Source: Pseudomonadota bacterium
Lineage (GTDB): Bacteria; Pseudomonadota; Gammaproteobacteria; Burkholderiales; Burkholderiaceae_C
DNA: 64,000 nt
NCBI GenBank assembly: GCA_020161065.1
Contig: JAIUPH010000018.1
Location: forward strand, 62,001 to 126,000
Direction: 5' to 3'
Below, in pieces: positions 56,162-64,000 of this stretch. A model generated the notes under the pieces. It had not been told where the DNA came from and ran no database searches. It worked only from the letters and a program-made list of their open reading frames with translations. The position numbers and the translations under genes are program-made. The stretch's first letter is position 1. Each line of letters starts with the position of its first letter.

Positions 56162-57667
56162 TCACGGCGCCACCAGGCGCCCGCCGCTGGCCAGCCGCTG
56201 CTCGCCGGCCGGCAGCGTGCCCACGCCGTTCTTCACGCTGATGGTGACCCCGGGCAGCGCGTCGATCTGCGCCGCCGTCGTGCCGGGGGCCAGCGTGACG
56301 CTGGAATCGGCCGTGGCCGTCCAGCGGCTGGCGCCGTCGAGCGCCAGCTCCACGCCCTGGATGCGGCCGCGCAAGCTGCTGCCTTCCAGCCGCACGCGCA
56401 TCGCGCGGTCGCCGTCCAGGTGCACCAGGTTGCCTTGCAGCCGGCTGCCGCGGATCACGGCGCGGATGCCCGGCACCGCGGCGCCTTGCGTCTTGGTCGC
56501 GAAGCCGTCGTCGTTGACCACGCCCAGCAGCAGGTCGCCGTTGCCGGCGCTGATGGCCGCGCGGTCGATCGTGATGTCGGCGTTGGCGCTCTTGACGACG
56601 ATCGCGGCGTTGCGGCTGCGCAGCTCGCCGCCGCTGATCGTGAGCGTGCCCACCTCCTGCGGCTGGCCCATCACGCTGTGAATCATCACCGCGTTGCCTT
56701 GCGACTTCAGCTTCAGCGCGTCGAAGCTCAGCGCGGCCTGGCCGGCGATCACGCCGCCGAAGGTCGGCACGTCCATCGTCGAGTGGCGGATCACCGCGCT
56801 GGCGCCGTTGTCGGCGTAGACGCCGTAGCCGCTGCGCCGCACGACGATCGTGCAGCGCTCGGCTTCCAGTTGCGCGCCGCGCGCGGCGTCGGTCGACAGC
56901 GCGCCCCAGCCTTCGGCGATGAGGGTCGAATCGGCATAGTAGGCCTTGGCGCTGCCCATCGTCAGCGTGGTGCGCGCGGTGCCGCTGATGCCCAGCGGCG
57001 TGGGCGGCTCCATCATGCCGGGGCCGATGCGGCGCGTGTAGCCGCTGGGCAGCGGCCCGCCTTCGGCGACCAGCGTCGAGCGCAGCACGCGCAGCGTGGC
57101 CTGGTCGGTGGCGGTGACCGCCGAGGCCACGACGCCGCGCGTGACGATGCGCGCGCCGCGCAGTTCCAGCGTGGCGCCGTCCTTCACCAGCACGCCGGCG
57201 GCGATGCCGTCGAAGTCGCTCTTGCCGCGGCCGTTGATCTCGATGGCCGCACCCTGCAGCGCGGTGCGGCCCTGGCCGCGCACGATCAGGCCGTTGACGC
57301 GGTCGCGCGTGGAGACGATCTTCAGCGCGCGCCGGGCCGCGGCGCCGGCGCCTTGCACCTGGGCCTGCGCGGCGGCGTCGGCGGGCAGCCAGCGGCCGTC
57401 GACGATCTCGGCGGCGGCGACGTAGACCACCGGCTCCTGCGGCGGCATCGGCGGCATGCCGGGCGGCAGCGGCGGGCCGCCGCCGGGCATGCCGGGCGGC
57501 GCGCCGGGCGGTGCCCCTTGCGGCGCTCCCGGTGCAGCACCCGGTGGCGCACCCGGCGGCGGCCCGCCGGCCGGTTGCGCGAAGGCGGTGGCCGCCAGCA
57601 GCGCGGCGGCAGCAAGGGCCGCAAGCGTGCGGCGGGGCAGGCGATTCATGCGAAGAGGCATCTTCAT
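56162..57667 (-). CDS. Exported beta-helix-like protein, Pro/Gly-rich N-terminus
   Basis: 501 residues, ATG at 57667 overlapping the upstream stop (ATGA). Signal peptide (TLAALAAAALLAATAFAQ), then a Pro/Gly/Ala-rich stretch (~28-75). The rest consists of short repeated strands with Gly, Asp, Asn and Thr turns (GVLVKDGATLELRGARIVTRG, LRVLRSTLVAEGG, AYYADSTLIAEGWGALSTDA), the look of a right-handed beta-helix. It is a paralogue of the first beta-helix gene at 59235: both contain GWG(A/V)LS(T/V)DA, then a SGYG segment and MDVPTFGG/IDVPTHGI. No lyase motif is evident. Function unknown; it may bind or process polysaccharide or a surface ligand. Confidence 0.7.
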   Translation of the reverse strand: MKMPLRMNRLPRRTLAALAAAALLAATAFAQPAGGPPPGAPPGAAPGAPQGAPPGAPPGMPGGGPPLPPGMPPMPPQEPVVYVAAAEIVDGRWLPADAAAQAQVQGAGAAARRALKIVSTRDRVNGLIVRGQGRTALQGAAIEINGRGKSDFDGIAAGVLVKDGATLELRGARIVTRGVVASAVTATDQATLRVLRSTLVAEGGPLPSGYTRRIGPGMMEPPTPLGISGTARTTLTMGSAKAYYADSTLIAEGWGALSTDAARGAQLEAERCTIVVRRSGYGVYADNGASAVIRHSTMDVPTFGGVIAGQAALSFDALKLKSQGNAVMIHSVMGQPQEVGTLTISGGELRSRNAAIVVKSANADITIDRAAISAGNGDLLLGVVNDDGFATKTQGAAVPGIRAVIRGSRLQGNLVHLDGDRAMRVRLEGSSLRGRIQGVELALDGASRWTATADSSVTLAPGTTAAQIDALPGVTISVKNGVGTLPAGEQRLASGGRLVAP

Positions 57668-59238
57668 TGCGGCTTGAGCGGCAGGCGGACCGTGGCGCCG
57701 CCTTCTTCCCAGATCTGTCCGTCCAGGGTTTCGATCCACCAGACCAGGTCGACCAGCGGCTGGCCGTCGACGATGGCCTTGGCGACCACGCGCGACTGCA
57801 CCAGCGCCACGTCCTGCGTCAGGCCGTGGGCGTCGACGTAGCGGCCCTTCATCTCCGGCAGCCAGGGCACCAGCTGCTCCAGGTAGCGTTGGGCGCGCGG
57901 GTTGGTCGGCACCGGCTTGCCCTGCGCCGCGTGGCCGCGCGGGTCCATGATCGACCAGCGGATGTTCTGCAACCAGCCGGCGTCGCCCATCCAGTTGTCG
58001 AGGTGGCGGATCGCCAGGTCGCGGCCCATGTAGTTGACGAGCGGGCTGCGCTGCTCGCCGTCCTTGTGGATGTCGGTGGTGGTGATGGCGCCGGCATCCG
58101 GCGGCGGCGGCGGCGCGCCGCCGGCGGCAGCGGGCTGCGGCGGCGGCGCCGGCACATAACCGCTGCGTTCGGCGGTGCGCCAAATGCCGTCGCGCGCGCC
58201 GCGGACCAGCGTGGCGCGCGTCGCGTCGTCGAGGATCTCGCGCTTGAGCGTGCGGCTGCCGCCCGACCCCATGCCCCAGGGCGGCACCGGCGAGACCGAG
58301 GCGAGGATGGGCCCGTCCAGCGTGGGCAGCGGCGCGCTGCCGGGTTGCACGTCGTCCCAGTAGCGCGGCGTGGCGCCCTGGCGGCGCTCGGCCTGCCAGA
58401 GGGCGCGGATGCGCGCCCAGTCGGCATCGGTGTACACGCGGGCCGGGCGGGCCAGCCAGTCGGGCGCCTCCCACATGTCGAAGAAGCCAGGGTTCTTCGG
58501 CGCGTCGGCCGGGTCGCGGTAGAGCTTGATGCTCTCGGTGACGCGGAAGATCACCTCGTTGACCTTCTCGGCGCGCTGGTTGTAGATGCTGCCGCGCGTG
58601 TTGATCGCCAGCGTGCGGTAGATCGACCCGGCCGCCGGCGTCAGGTCGATCAGCTCGCGCTCGTCGGCCACCAGGTACAGCGTGTCGCCCGGGTGGATGG
58701 GCCTGAGCGCGGTGACGCTGTGGTTGAGGTCGCTGACCAGCAGCGTGTCGCGCGCCGCCGGCGGGTACGGCAGCATGAAGGTGTCGTCGTGCGCGCCGAA
58801 GGTGGCGAAGGCCAGGATGTCGGCATAACCCGCACGTCGCGCGTAGTCGCGGTCGTGGCGCAGCGGGTTCTCGGGGTCGATGCGGCGGTTCTGGTAGCGC
58901 ACCCAGTCTTCGGTGACGCGGATCACCGGGCCCAGGCCCGGCGTGCCGGGCGCCAGCTCGCCCTTCACCAGCCGCGCGGCGTCGATCGGCCCGCGCGCCT
59001 TCAGCGCCGCGTTGTCGGCCAGGTACTGCTGCACCAGCGCCTGCTCGCGCGCCGTGTAGCGGCCGGGGTACAGGCGCTGGAACTTCTCGGCCACCACCGC
59101 CTTGACCGGCGGCGCCGTCATCGACGGGTTGAGTTGCGCGGCGGCGTCGATCGACAGCGCGGCCAGCAGCGATGCCAGCAACGACGGCAGCACCGCGGCC
59201 CGCAACGGCCGCGGCATCGAAGCGCGCCGCGTCGTCAC
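57664..59238 (-). CDS. Exported double-hotdog (MaoC-like) protein
   Basis: 524 residues from a GTG at 59238, overlapping the upstream stop in GTGA, the same coupling as the next junction; ATG at 59217 is an alternative. Signal peptide PSLLASLLAALSIDAAAQ (to ~35). Residues ~95-240 form the first hotdog (MaoC-like): GYADILAFATFGAHDD, LNHSVTALRPIHPGDTLYL, GSIYNQRAEKVNEVIFRVTES. Residues ~430-520 form the second: YLEQLVPWLPEMKGRY, GLTQDVALVQSRVVAKAIVD, LVDLVWWIETLDGQIWEEGG, VRLPL. A Pro-rich middle joins them. MaoC/hydratase-type hotdogs are cytoplasmic CoA or ACP enzymes; the Asp/His pair is only partly evident (HDD). Export signal and the secreted neighbours make this very unusual. Confidence 0.72.
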   Translation of the reverse strand: MTTRRASMPRPLRAAVLPSLLASLLAALSIDAAAQLNPSMTAPPVKAVVAEKFQRLYPGRYTAREQALVQQYLADNAALKARGPIDAARLVKGELAPGTPGLGPVIRVTEDWVRYQNRRIDPENPLRHDRDYARRAGYADILAFATFGAHDDTFMLPYPPAARDTLLVSDLNHSVTALRPIHPGDTLYLVADERELIDLTPAAGSIYRTLAINTRGSIYNQRAEKVNEVIFRVTESIKLYRDPADAPKNPGFFDMWEAPDWLARPARVYTDADWARIRALWQAERRQGATPRYWDDVQPGSAPLPTLDGPILASVSPVPPWGMGSGGSRTLKREILDDATRATLVRGARDGIWRTAERSGYVPAPPPQPAAAGGAPPPPPDAGAITTTDIHKDGEQRSPLVNYMGRDLAIRHLDNWMGDAGWLQNIRWSIMDPRGHAAQGKPVPTNPRAQRYLEQLVPWLPEMKGRYVDAHGLTQDVALVQSRVVAKAIVDGQPLVDLVWWIETLDGQIWEEGGATVRLPLKPQ

Positions 59239-61193
59239 GACGCCGCCTCCGGCCGCAGCACGATGCGACCACGGTAGCGCGCGCCGGGGGCGATCGCCGT
59301 CGGCACGCCGTCGACCGTCATCGTCAGGCGCTGGCCATCGGGCGCGCGCAGCTCGGCGCCGTCGCCCAGCTCCAGCGCCGTCAGGTACGACGCGCCGGTG
59401 ACGGTCCAGCGCGAACGCAGCAGCGAGACGATCACGCCGTTGTTCACGGCCGGCGCCGGCGTGTTGTTCACGCGGCCCAGCCACGCGTAGTCGGCGGCGC
59501 CGATCTCGGGCTTCAGGTGGCGCGCCTGCGCGGCCGTCACCACGCCGCGCAGCTGGCTGTCTTCCAGCGTCAGCACCAGGTTGGCGCCGGTGACGCGCGG
59601 CGGCTCGCGGCTCGGGCCCTGCGGGCCGAAGCCGCCGCCGACCATGCGCGAACGCATGGCGTTGAAGAAGTCGCCGACCAGCGCGGTCTTGATGAAGCGC
59701 AGCGTGGTGTCGGTCGGGTGCCGCGCCGCGAGGTCGAAGCCGGGCACCGGCGCCGGCGGCCCTTCGGGCTCGCGCCAGACGCCGACGTTGGCCATCAAGC
59801 CATCGCGCATCACCGGGCCCGGGTCGTCGTTGTCGATGGCCTGCAGGATCACGCCGTTGCGCGGCATGAACTGCGCGCCGCGCGAGCCGTCGACCGTGAC
59901 CGCCAGCGTCGCGCCCTTGTTGAGGAACACCGCCTCGCCGGTCTCGAACACGGTGGCATCGTCGACCTTGACGGTGGCGTCGCCCCAGCTCATCACCGCG
60001 TGGCGGCCGGCGCGCACCACGGTCTGCTGCTGCGGCACGGCGGCCAGTTCGGCGTTGCTCAGGCCCCAGGCCAGCTCGGCGTTCAGCCGCGCCAGCACGT
60101 CGGGCCGGCTGGCGCCGAACACCGCGTGGCCGCCGGTGATGATGATGCCGTGCGTCGGCACGTCGATCGTGCTGCCGAGGAAGCGGTTGGTCGAGTTGCC
60201 GATCGCGTACGAGCCGTAGCCGCTGTCGCCGCGCAGCTCGATGCGGCTGTTCACGGCGCTGAGCTGCGCGTTCTCGCTGGCGTCGACCGACAGCACGCCC
60301 CAGCCGTCGGCCTTGAGCGTGGCGTTCAGGTAGGTCGCCACCGTGCCGTTGCCCAGCAAATTGGTGGCGCGGTTGTTGCCGCGGATGCCCAGCATCCACG
60401 GCGCGTCCTTCATCTCGCCCGGCGTCACGTTGCTGACGTAGTCGTCGCCCAGCGTGCCGCCGCGGGCGTCGATCTCGCTGTTGGCCACCAGCAGGTGGCT
60501 GCCGCCCGCGGCCACCACCGCGGTGCGCACGGCGCCGTGGGTGACGATGCGCGCGCCGTCCAGCACCAGCCGCGTCGCCGCGCCGTCGGACATCACGCCG
60601 GCGCCATAACCCGCGAAATCATTGCCCCCATTGCCGCTGAACGACAGCGCCAGCCCACGCACCCGCCATTGGCCGCCGGCGGCCAGCAGGCCGTTGAAGT
60701 TCTCGCCGGCCGAGCGGATGTCCGCGCCGTCGAGCACGCCGCCGGCGACCTTCGGCGCGCCGGCCGCCGCCAGCACCGACTTCGCCGCGACGATGCCGGT
60801 GGCGTCCAGGAACAGCGCCTGCCGGAACGGGTGCACCAGCAGCGGCGAGAAAGCGACCGGATGGCGCTCGGTCACGCTGAGCACGACGCGGCCGCGGTAG
60901 CGGCCCGGGCGCATCGTGGTCTCGACGCCGTCGACCGTCATCGTCAGGCTCATGCCCGGCGGCGCGGCGATGGCGGCGCCGGGCGCGATCTGCAGGCTTT
61001 GCAGCTCGGTCGTGCGGTCGACGATCCATTGCTCGCCGGCCCCGACGCGCGGGTTCAGCCGCGCCGCGGCCACCGCTTCGGGCGGCACCGGCCCGGGCAT
61101 CTGCGCGTGGGCGCCGGTGGCGGCAATCAGCAGCAGCAGGCAGGTCGCAGCCGCCAGCGCGGCCGGCGTCCATCGCAATCTCGGAAACTGCAT
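59235..61193 (-). CDS. Exported beta-helix-like protein, longer paralogue
   Basis: 652 residues, ATG at 61193 one base past the TonB receptor stop. Signal peptide ALAAATCLLLLIAATGAHAQ. From ~50 the sequence is repeated Gly/Asn-rich strands (LALSFSGNGGNDFAGYGAG, LVLDGARIVTHGAVRTAVVA, HLLVANSEIDARGG, NRFLGSTIDVPTHGIIITGG), consistent with a beta-helix. Two related ends: LTMTVDGVETTMRPGRYRGR near residue 85-104 and LTMTVDGVPTAIAPGARYRGR near the C-terminus, an internal repeat. It is homologous to the 501-residue protein at 56162. No known enzymatic motif; catalytic role unproven. Confidence 0.7.
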   Translation of the reverse strand: MQFPRLRWTPAALAAATCLLLLIAATGAHAQMPGPVPPEAVAAARLNPRVGAGEQWIVDRTTELQSLQIAPGAAIAAPPGMSLTMTVDGVETTMRPGRYRGRVVLSVTERHPVAFSPLLVHPFRQALFLDATGIVAAKSVLAAAGAPKVAGGVLDGADIRSAGENFNGLLAAGGQWRVRGLALSFSGNGGNDFAGYGAGVMSDGAATRLVLDGARIVTHGAVRTAVVAAGGSHLLVANSEIDARGGTLGDDYVSNVTPGEMKDAPWMLGIRGNNRATNLLGNGTVATYLNATLKADGWGVLSVDASENAQLSAVNSRIELRGDSGYGSYAIGNSTNRFLGSTIDVPTHGIIITGGHAVFGASRPDVLARLNAELAWGLSNAELAAVPQQQTVVRAGRHAVMSWGDATVKVDDATVFETGEAVFLNKGATLAVTVDGSRGAQFMPRNGVILQAIDNDDPGPVMRDGLMANVGVWREPEGPPAPVPGFDLAARHPTDTTLRFIKTALVGDFFNAMRSRMVGGGFGPQGPSREPPRVTGANLVLTLEDSQLRGVVTAAQARHLKPEIGAADYAWLGRVNNTPAPAVNNGVIVSLLRSRWTVTGASYLTALELGDGAELRAPDGQRLTMTVDGVPTAIAPGARYRGRIVLRPEAAS

Positions 61194-61194
61194 G

Positions 61195-63303
61195 TCAGAA
61201 GCGGGTGTTCACGACGACGCCATAGGTGCGCGGCGCGCCGACCATCGTCGAGCCGACGAAGTTGGCCACCTTGGGCACGTAGTCGGTCACGTTCTTGACG
61301 TAGAAGTTGATGCCCCACTTGTCGTCGGGGCTGCGGTAGTTGGCCAACAGGTCGATCTGCGTGTACGCCGGCTGCAGCGTGTCGGCGTTCTCGGTGATCG
61401 ACACGTACTGCTTGGTGGTGTGGCGCACGTCGCCGCGCAGCGTCAGGCTGGAGCCGCTGGCGAAGTCGATCGGCAGCTCGTAGCCGGCCTTGACCGTGAG
61501 CTTGGGCGCGTGCGGCAGCGGGTTGCCCTTCAGCGTGGCCTTTGTGAGGTCGAAGTTGGTCTGCGTCAGGTCGCCCAGCGTCGCGTCCAGGTAGGTGAAG
61601 CTGGCGCGCAGCTTGCCGGCGCTGCCGGGCAGCAGCAGCTGGGTCTCGGCCTCGACGCCCTGGATGGTCTGCTTGGGCACGTTGAGGAACTGCGCGTAGA
61701 GCCCGGCGCTGGTGAAGGCGAAGTCGATCGCCTGGTAGTCGCGGTAGTCGTAGCGGAAGACCGCGCCGTTGAACTGCAAGCGGTTGTCCATCCAGCGGCT
61801 CTTGATGCCCAGCTCCAGCGACTTCAGCTTCTCGGCGTCGAAGGTGCCGCTGTTGCCGGGCAGCGTGTTAAAGCCGCCCGGGCGGTAGGCCGTGGCGTAG
61901 GTCAGGTAGAGCATCGCCGCGGGGCCGAGGTCGTACTCGACGCCGACCTTGCCGTCGGTGCTGCTCCAGTCGCCGACCGAGCCGTCGACCGCCGTCTTGT
62001 GGTCCTTGGTGTGGCGCAGCCCGCCGACCAGTCGCGTGCCCGCGGCCACCGGCACGCTGACCTGCCCGAACGCCGCCTTCGACACCGTGGTGTCGCGCGT
62101 GCCCAGCGAGCCGGCGCAGGCCTCGGCGCTGAGCAGGCAGCTCTGCTCGTTGAGCATGTCGTACCAGTAGGCGCCCACCACCCACTGCACGGCCGAACTG
62201 CCCGGCGCGGCCAGCCGCACCTCGGCGCTCTTCTGGCGCGCGTTCTTCGGGTCGGCGTTGTACTGTTCCTCCGAGCCCGCGGGGCGCGAGGCGTCCCACT
62301 TGCGGTAGACGATGCCCTCGCCGCTTTGGTACGCGGGCAGCACCGTCAGCACGCCGAAGCCGAGGTTCCAGTCGGCCTGCGCCCACAGCTTGGTGGCGTC
62401 GTAGCTCTGGTACCCCACCTTCTCCAGCCCCGGCGTCGTCGGGTTGACGGCCGACTGCAGCCGCGTGTCTTCGTCGTTCCAGTTGGCCTGCGGGATGAAG
62501 CCCGGCCCCTTGCCGCCGAGGTGGATGCGCTCGCCGCCGACCAGCAGCCGGAAGTCGCCGTTCGGCTTGAACAGCACCTTCACGCGCGCGCCGCTGGCCT
62601 GCGCGTCGTTGAAGCCGTCGCTCAGGTAGCCGTCGCGGCTGATGGCCGCGCCCGAGACGCGCAGCGCCACGGTCTCGCCGAGCGGCAGGTTGAAGCCCGC
62701 TTCGCCGCGCACCAGGCGCTGGCTGCCCAGCTCCAGCGAAGCGCGGCCGTCGCTGCGGCCGAGCACGGGGTCGCGCGTCACGTAGTTGACGGCGCCGGCC
62801 GCGGCGTTGCGGCCGTACAGCGTGCCCTGCGGGCCGCGCAGCACTTCCACGCGGTCGAGGTCGAACAGCCCCAGCGTGTTCATCTCGGCGCGGAAGTTGT
62901 AAACGCCGTCGTAGTTGGTCGACACCGCCGACTCGCCCATGCCCGGCGGCAGGTCGGAGCCGATGCCGCGGATGGCGATCACGTTGCCGCGCGCCGCGCC
63001 CTGCACCTCGACGTTGGAGACGTTCTTCAGGATCTCGGCGCCGCTGCTCAGGCCTTGCTCGGTGATCTCGGCGCCGCTCACGGCCTGCATCGAGATGCCG
63101 GTCTTCTGGATGTTGGCCGCGCGGCGTTCGGCGGTGACGGTCACGGTCTGCAGCTGGCCGCTCTTCTTCTCGGCGGCGGGGCTCGGCTCGGCCGCCGGCG
63201 CGGGCTCGGCGGCGGTCTGCGCAAGGGCTTGCAGGCTGCTCAGCGGCAGCAGCGCGACGAGCGCTGCGGCGGCAAGCGGAGTCAGGGCGGGACGCTGTTT
63301 CAT
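61195..63303 (-). CDS. TonB-dependent outer-membrane receptor, second copy
   Basis: 702 residues, ATG at 63303. Signal peptide ending LQALAQ; an Ala/Pro/Glu-rich stretch; TonB-box-like TVTVTAERR (~52); plug motif DRVEVLRGPQGTLYGRNAA; barrel ending GVVVNTRF (terminal Phe). The plug start AERRAANIQKTGISMQAVSG resembles the EF-hand receptor (AERRSANVQKTAISIATETG), so the two are likely paralogues serving related ligands. It leads the four-gene operon with the exported hotdog and beta-helix proteins. The 135-bp upstream spacer has small dyads (CGGCA/TGCCG, GTCA/TGAC) but no recognised operator. Confidence 0.92.
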   Translation of the reverse strand: MKQRPALTPLAAAALVALLPLSSLQALAQTAAEPAPAAEPSPAAEKKSGQLQTVTVTAERRAANIQKTGISMQAVSGAEITEQGLSSGAEILKNVSNVEVQGAARGNVIAIRGIGSDLPPGMGESAVSTNYDGVYNFRAEMNTLGLFDLDRVEVLRGPQGTLYGRNAAAGAVNYVTRDPVLGRSDGRASLELGSQRLVRGEAGFNLPLGETVALRVSGAAISRDGYLSDGFNDAQASGARVKVLFKPNGDFRLLVGGERIHLGGKGPGFIPQANWNDEDTRLQSAVNPTTPGLEKVGYQSYDATKLWAQADWNLGFGVLTVLPAYQSGEGIVYRKWDASRPAGSEEQYNADPKNARQKSAEVRLAAPGSSAVQWVVGAYWYDMLNEQSCLLSAEACAGSLGTRDTTVSKAAFGQVSVPVAAGTRLVGGLRHTKDHKTAVDGSVGDWSSTDGKVGVEYDLGPAAMLYLTYATAYRPGGFNTLPGNSGTFDAEKLKSLELGIKSRWMDNRLQFNGAVFRYDYRDYQAIDFAFTSAGLYAQFLNVPKQTIQGVEAETQLLLPGSAGKLRASFTYLDATLGDLTQTNFDLTKATLKGNPLPHAPKLTVKAGYELPIDFASGSSLTLRGDVRHTTKQYVSITENADTLQPAYTQIDLLANYRSPDDKWGINFYVKNVTDYVPKVANFVGSTMVGAPRTYGVVVNTRF

Positions 63304-63438
63304 GATGCTTGGAAGGTGTTGTGTCGATCGAGCGTGGCGGCGGCGGCCCGCAGCAGCGGCAAGCGCTGCCGTGGAGCCTGGCGGTCATGTTCGGCGGCGG
63401 CCGTGGCCGCGTCATCCGGGTGACTCCGGCTGTTTGCG

Positions 63439-64000
63439 TTAAGGGCGGTAAAGGTCGCCGGCGCCGGCCGCGGCCAGCGGCAGCGCGAAGCGCAGTTCGA
63501 GCCCGCCGCCGGCGCGCGCCGCCGCGGCGATGCTGCCGCCGTGCGCTTCCACCGCGCGCCGCGCGATGGCCAGGCCGAGGCCGAAGCCTTCGGTGTGGGT
63601 GCCGCCTTCGACGCGCACGAAAGGCTCGAAGATGCGCTGCAGCGCGCCGGCCGGCAGACCGGGCCCGCGGTCGGCCACGCTGACGCGCAACATGCGCGCA
63701 TCGACCTCGGCGCGCACGTCGACGCAGCTGCCTTCGGCGGTGAACTTGACGGCGTTGCGGATGACGTTCTCGAAGGCGCGCAACAGCAGCTCGCCATGCG
63801 CGCGCAGCGTGATCGAGCGCAGGCTCGAATCGAAGCGCAGGTCGCGCCCTTTGGAACGCGCCTCGAAGCGCGCGTCCTCGGCCACCGATTCGAGCAGGCC
63901 GATGGCGTCGATGTCGCCCGGCGTGCCCGGCGGCGTGCCCGATTCCAGCCGCGCCAGCGTCAGCACCTCGTCGACCAGGCGGTCCAGGCGCTCGACCTCG
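63439..64000 (-). CDS. Sensor histidine kinase, C-terminal part (truncated by window)
   Basis: The frame continues off the right edge; the visible C-terminal ~187 residues include the end of the dimerisation domain ([10 protein letters not shown] at the window edge) and the catalytic ATP-binding domain: N box [13 protein letters not shown]1 [10 protein letters not shown] box [11 protein letters not shown] and G2 [19 protein letters not shown] regulated response-regulator partner should lie outside the window. Position next to the TonB receptor operon hints at a link but does not show it. It is transcribed toward the operon, with the 135-bp spacer between. Confidence 0.9.
   Translation of the reverse strand, partial: EVERLDRLVDEVLTLARLESGTPPGTPGDIDAIGLLESVAEDARFEARSKGRDLRFDSSLRSITLRAHGELLLRAFENVIRNAVKFTAEGSCVDVRAEVDARMLRVSVADRGPGLPAGALQRIFEPFVRVEGGTHTEGFGLGLAIARRAVEAHGGSIAAAARAGGGLELRFALPLAAAGAGDLYRP

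Noticed and set aside
57555-57590. A collagen-like Gly-Pro-Pro region in the 56162 beta-helix protein
   Set aside because: The Pro/Gly stretch is irregular, without a strict Gly-X-Y register, so it is better treated as a low-complexity linker.

Overview
The window is very GC-rich, with codons ending almost always in G or C. Its gene content points to a betaproteobacterium of the order Burkholderiales, in the Rubrivivax/Leptothrix/Roseateles neighbourhood. The grounds are the bolA-hisG-hisD neighbourhood with a short-form HisG, the ABC-2 exporter pair that normally sits beside bolA in this order, a PEP-CTERM protein ending in a VPLPAT tail, and C-rich intergenic repeats. The taxonomic call is inference; there is no rRNA or other marker in the window.

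Layout. 1-6620 (+): the iorA/iorB 2-oxoacid oxidoreductase followed by a TRAP transporter (dctP, dctQ, dctM). 6654-14001: mixed small operons, namely a DJ-1/PfpI protein, an M23 peptidase, a BCS1-like AAA ATPase, a broken GNAT gene, a VapBC pair, a TPR protein, and a TetR regulator divergent from an ABC-2 exporter. 14090-34779 (-): a long one-strand block with a RES toxin-antitoxin pair, a CoA-transferase, and what looks like a sulfated-glycan utilisation locus (GH127, a ThuA/propeller/cytochrome c fusion, a glycosidase/FGE-like fusion, a PfkB sugar kinase, a serine hydrolase, a TonB-dependent receptor, LysR, a sulfatase, a propeller-fused Na+ symporter and a CitE-like lyase). 34820-37912 (-) is a large exported CHAT protease, divergent from a ClpP-like protease. 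38039-40953 (+) is clpP-like, bolA, hisG, hisD. 41098-47118 holds DoxX, a PEP-CTERM protein and an apparently Fur-controlled extracytoplasmic flavin/haem redox cluster (ApbE, a 4-TM His-rich membrane protein, a di-haem peroxidase, a porin and an FMN-carrier protein). 47146-47828 is a second VapC with an AbrB-type antitoxin.

47881-63303 looks like one catabolic/uptake region. It has a LysR regulator divergent from a flavin monooxygenase and a VOC extradiol-type dioxygenase. On the other strand are an NTF2-like protein, an odd SDR and a TonB-dependent receptor with an EF-hand N-terminus; then an HxlR regulator; then a tightly coupled four-gene operon (a second TonB-dependent receptor, a beta-helix-like exported protein, an exported double-hotdog protein, and a paralogous beta-helix-like protein). 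The window ends in a histidine kinase running off the right edge.

The best candidate for something undescribed is the four-gene operon at 56162-63303, together with the EF-hand receptor beside it: a hotdog-fold protein, normally cytoplasmic and CoA-linked, is here made with an export signal between two paralogous exported beta-helix-like proteins. Second is the redox cluster at 42647-47118. Third is the glycan locus, where one protein joins a glycosidase-like barrel to an FGE-like domain that has lost its copper-binding cysteines. The ABC-2 genes (12231-14001), bolA (38668) and hisGD are normally neighbours in this order, so the DNA between them, and the DNA after hisD, is probably inserted accessory material. 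No rRNA, tRNA, CRISPR array or transposase was seen.
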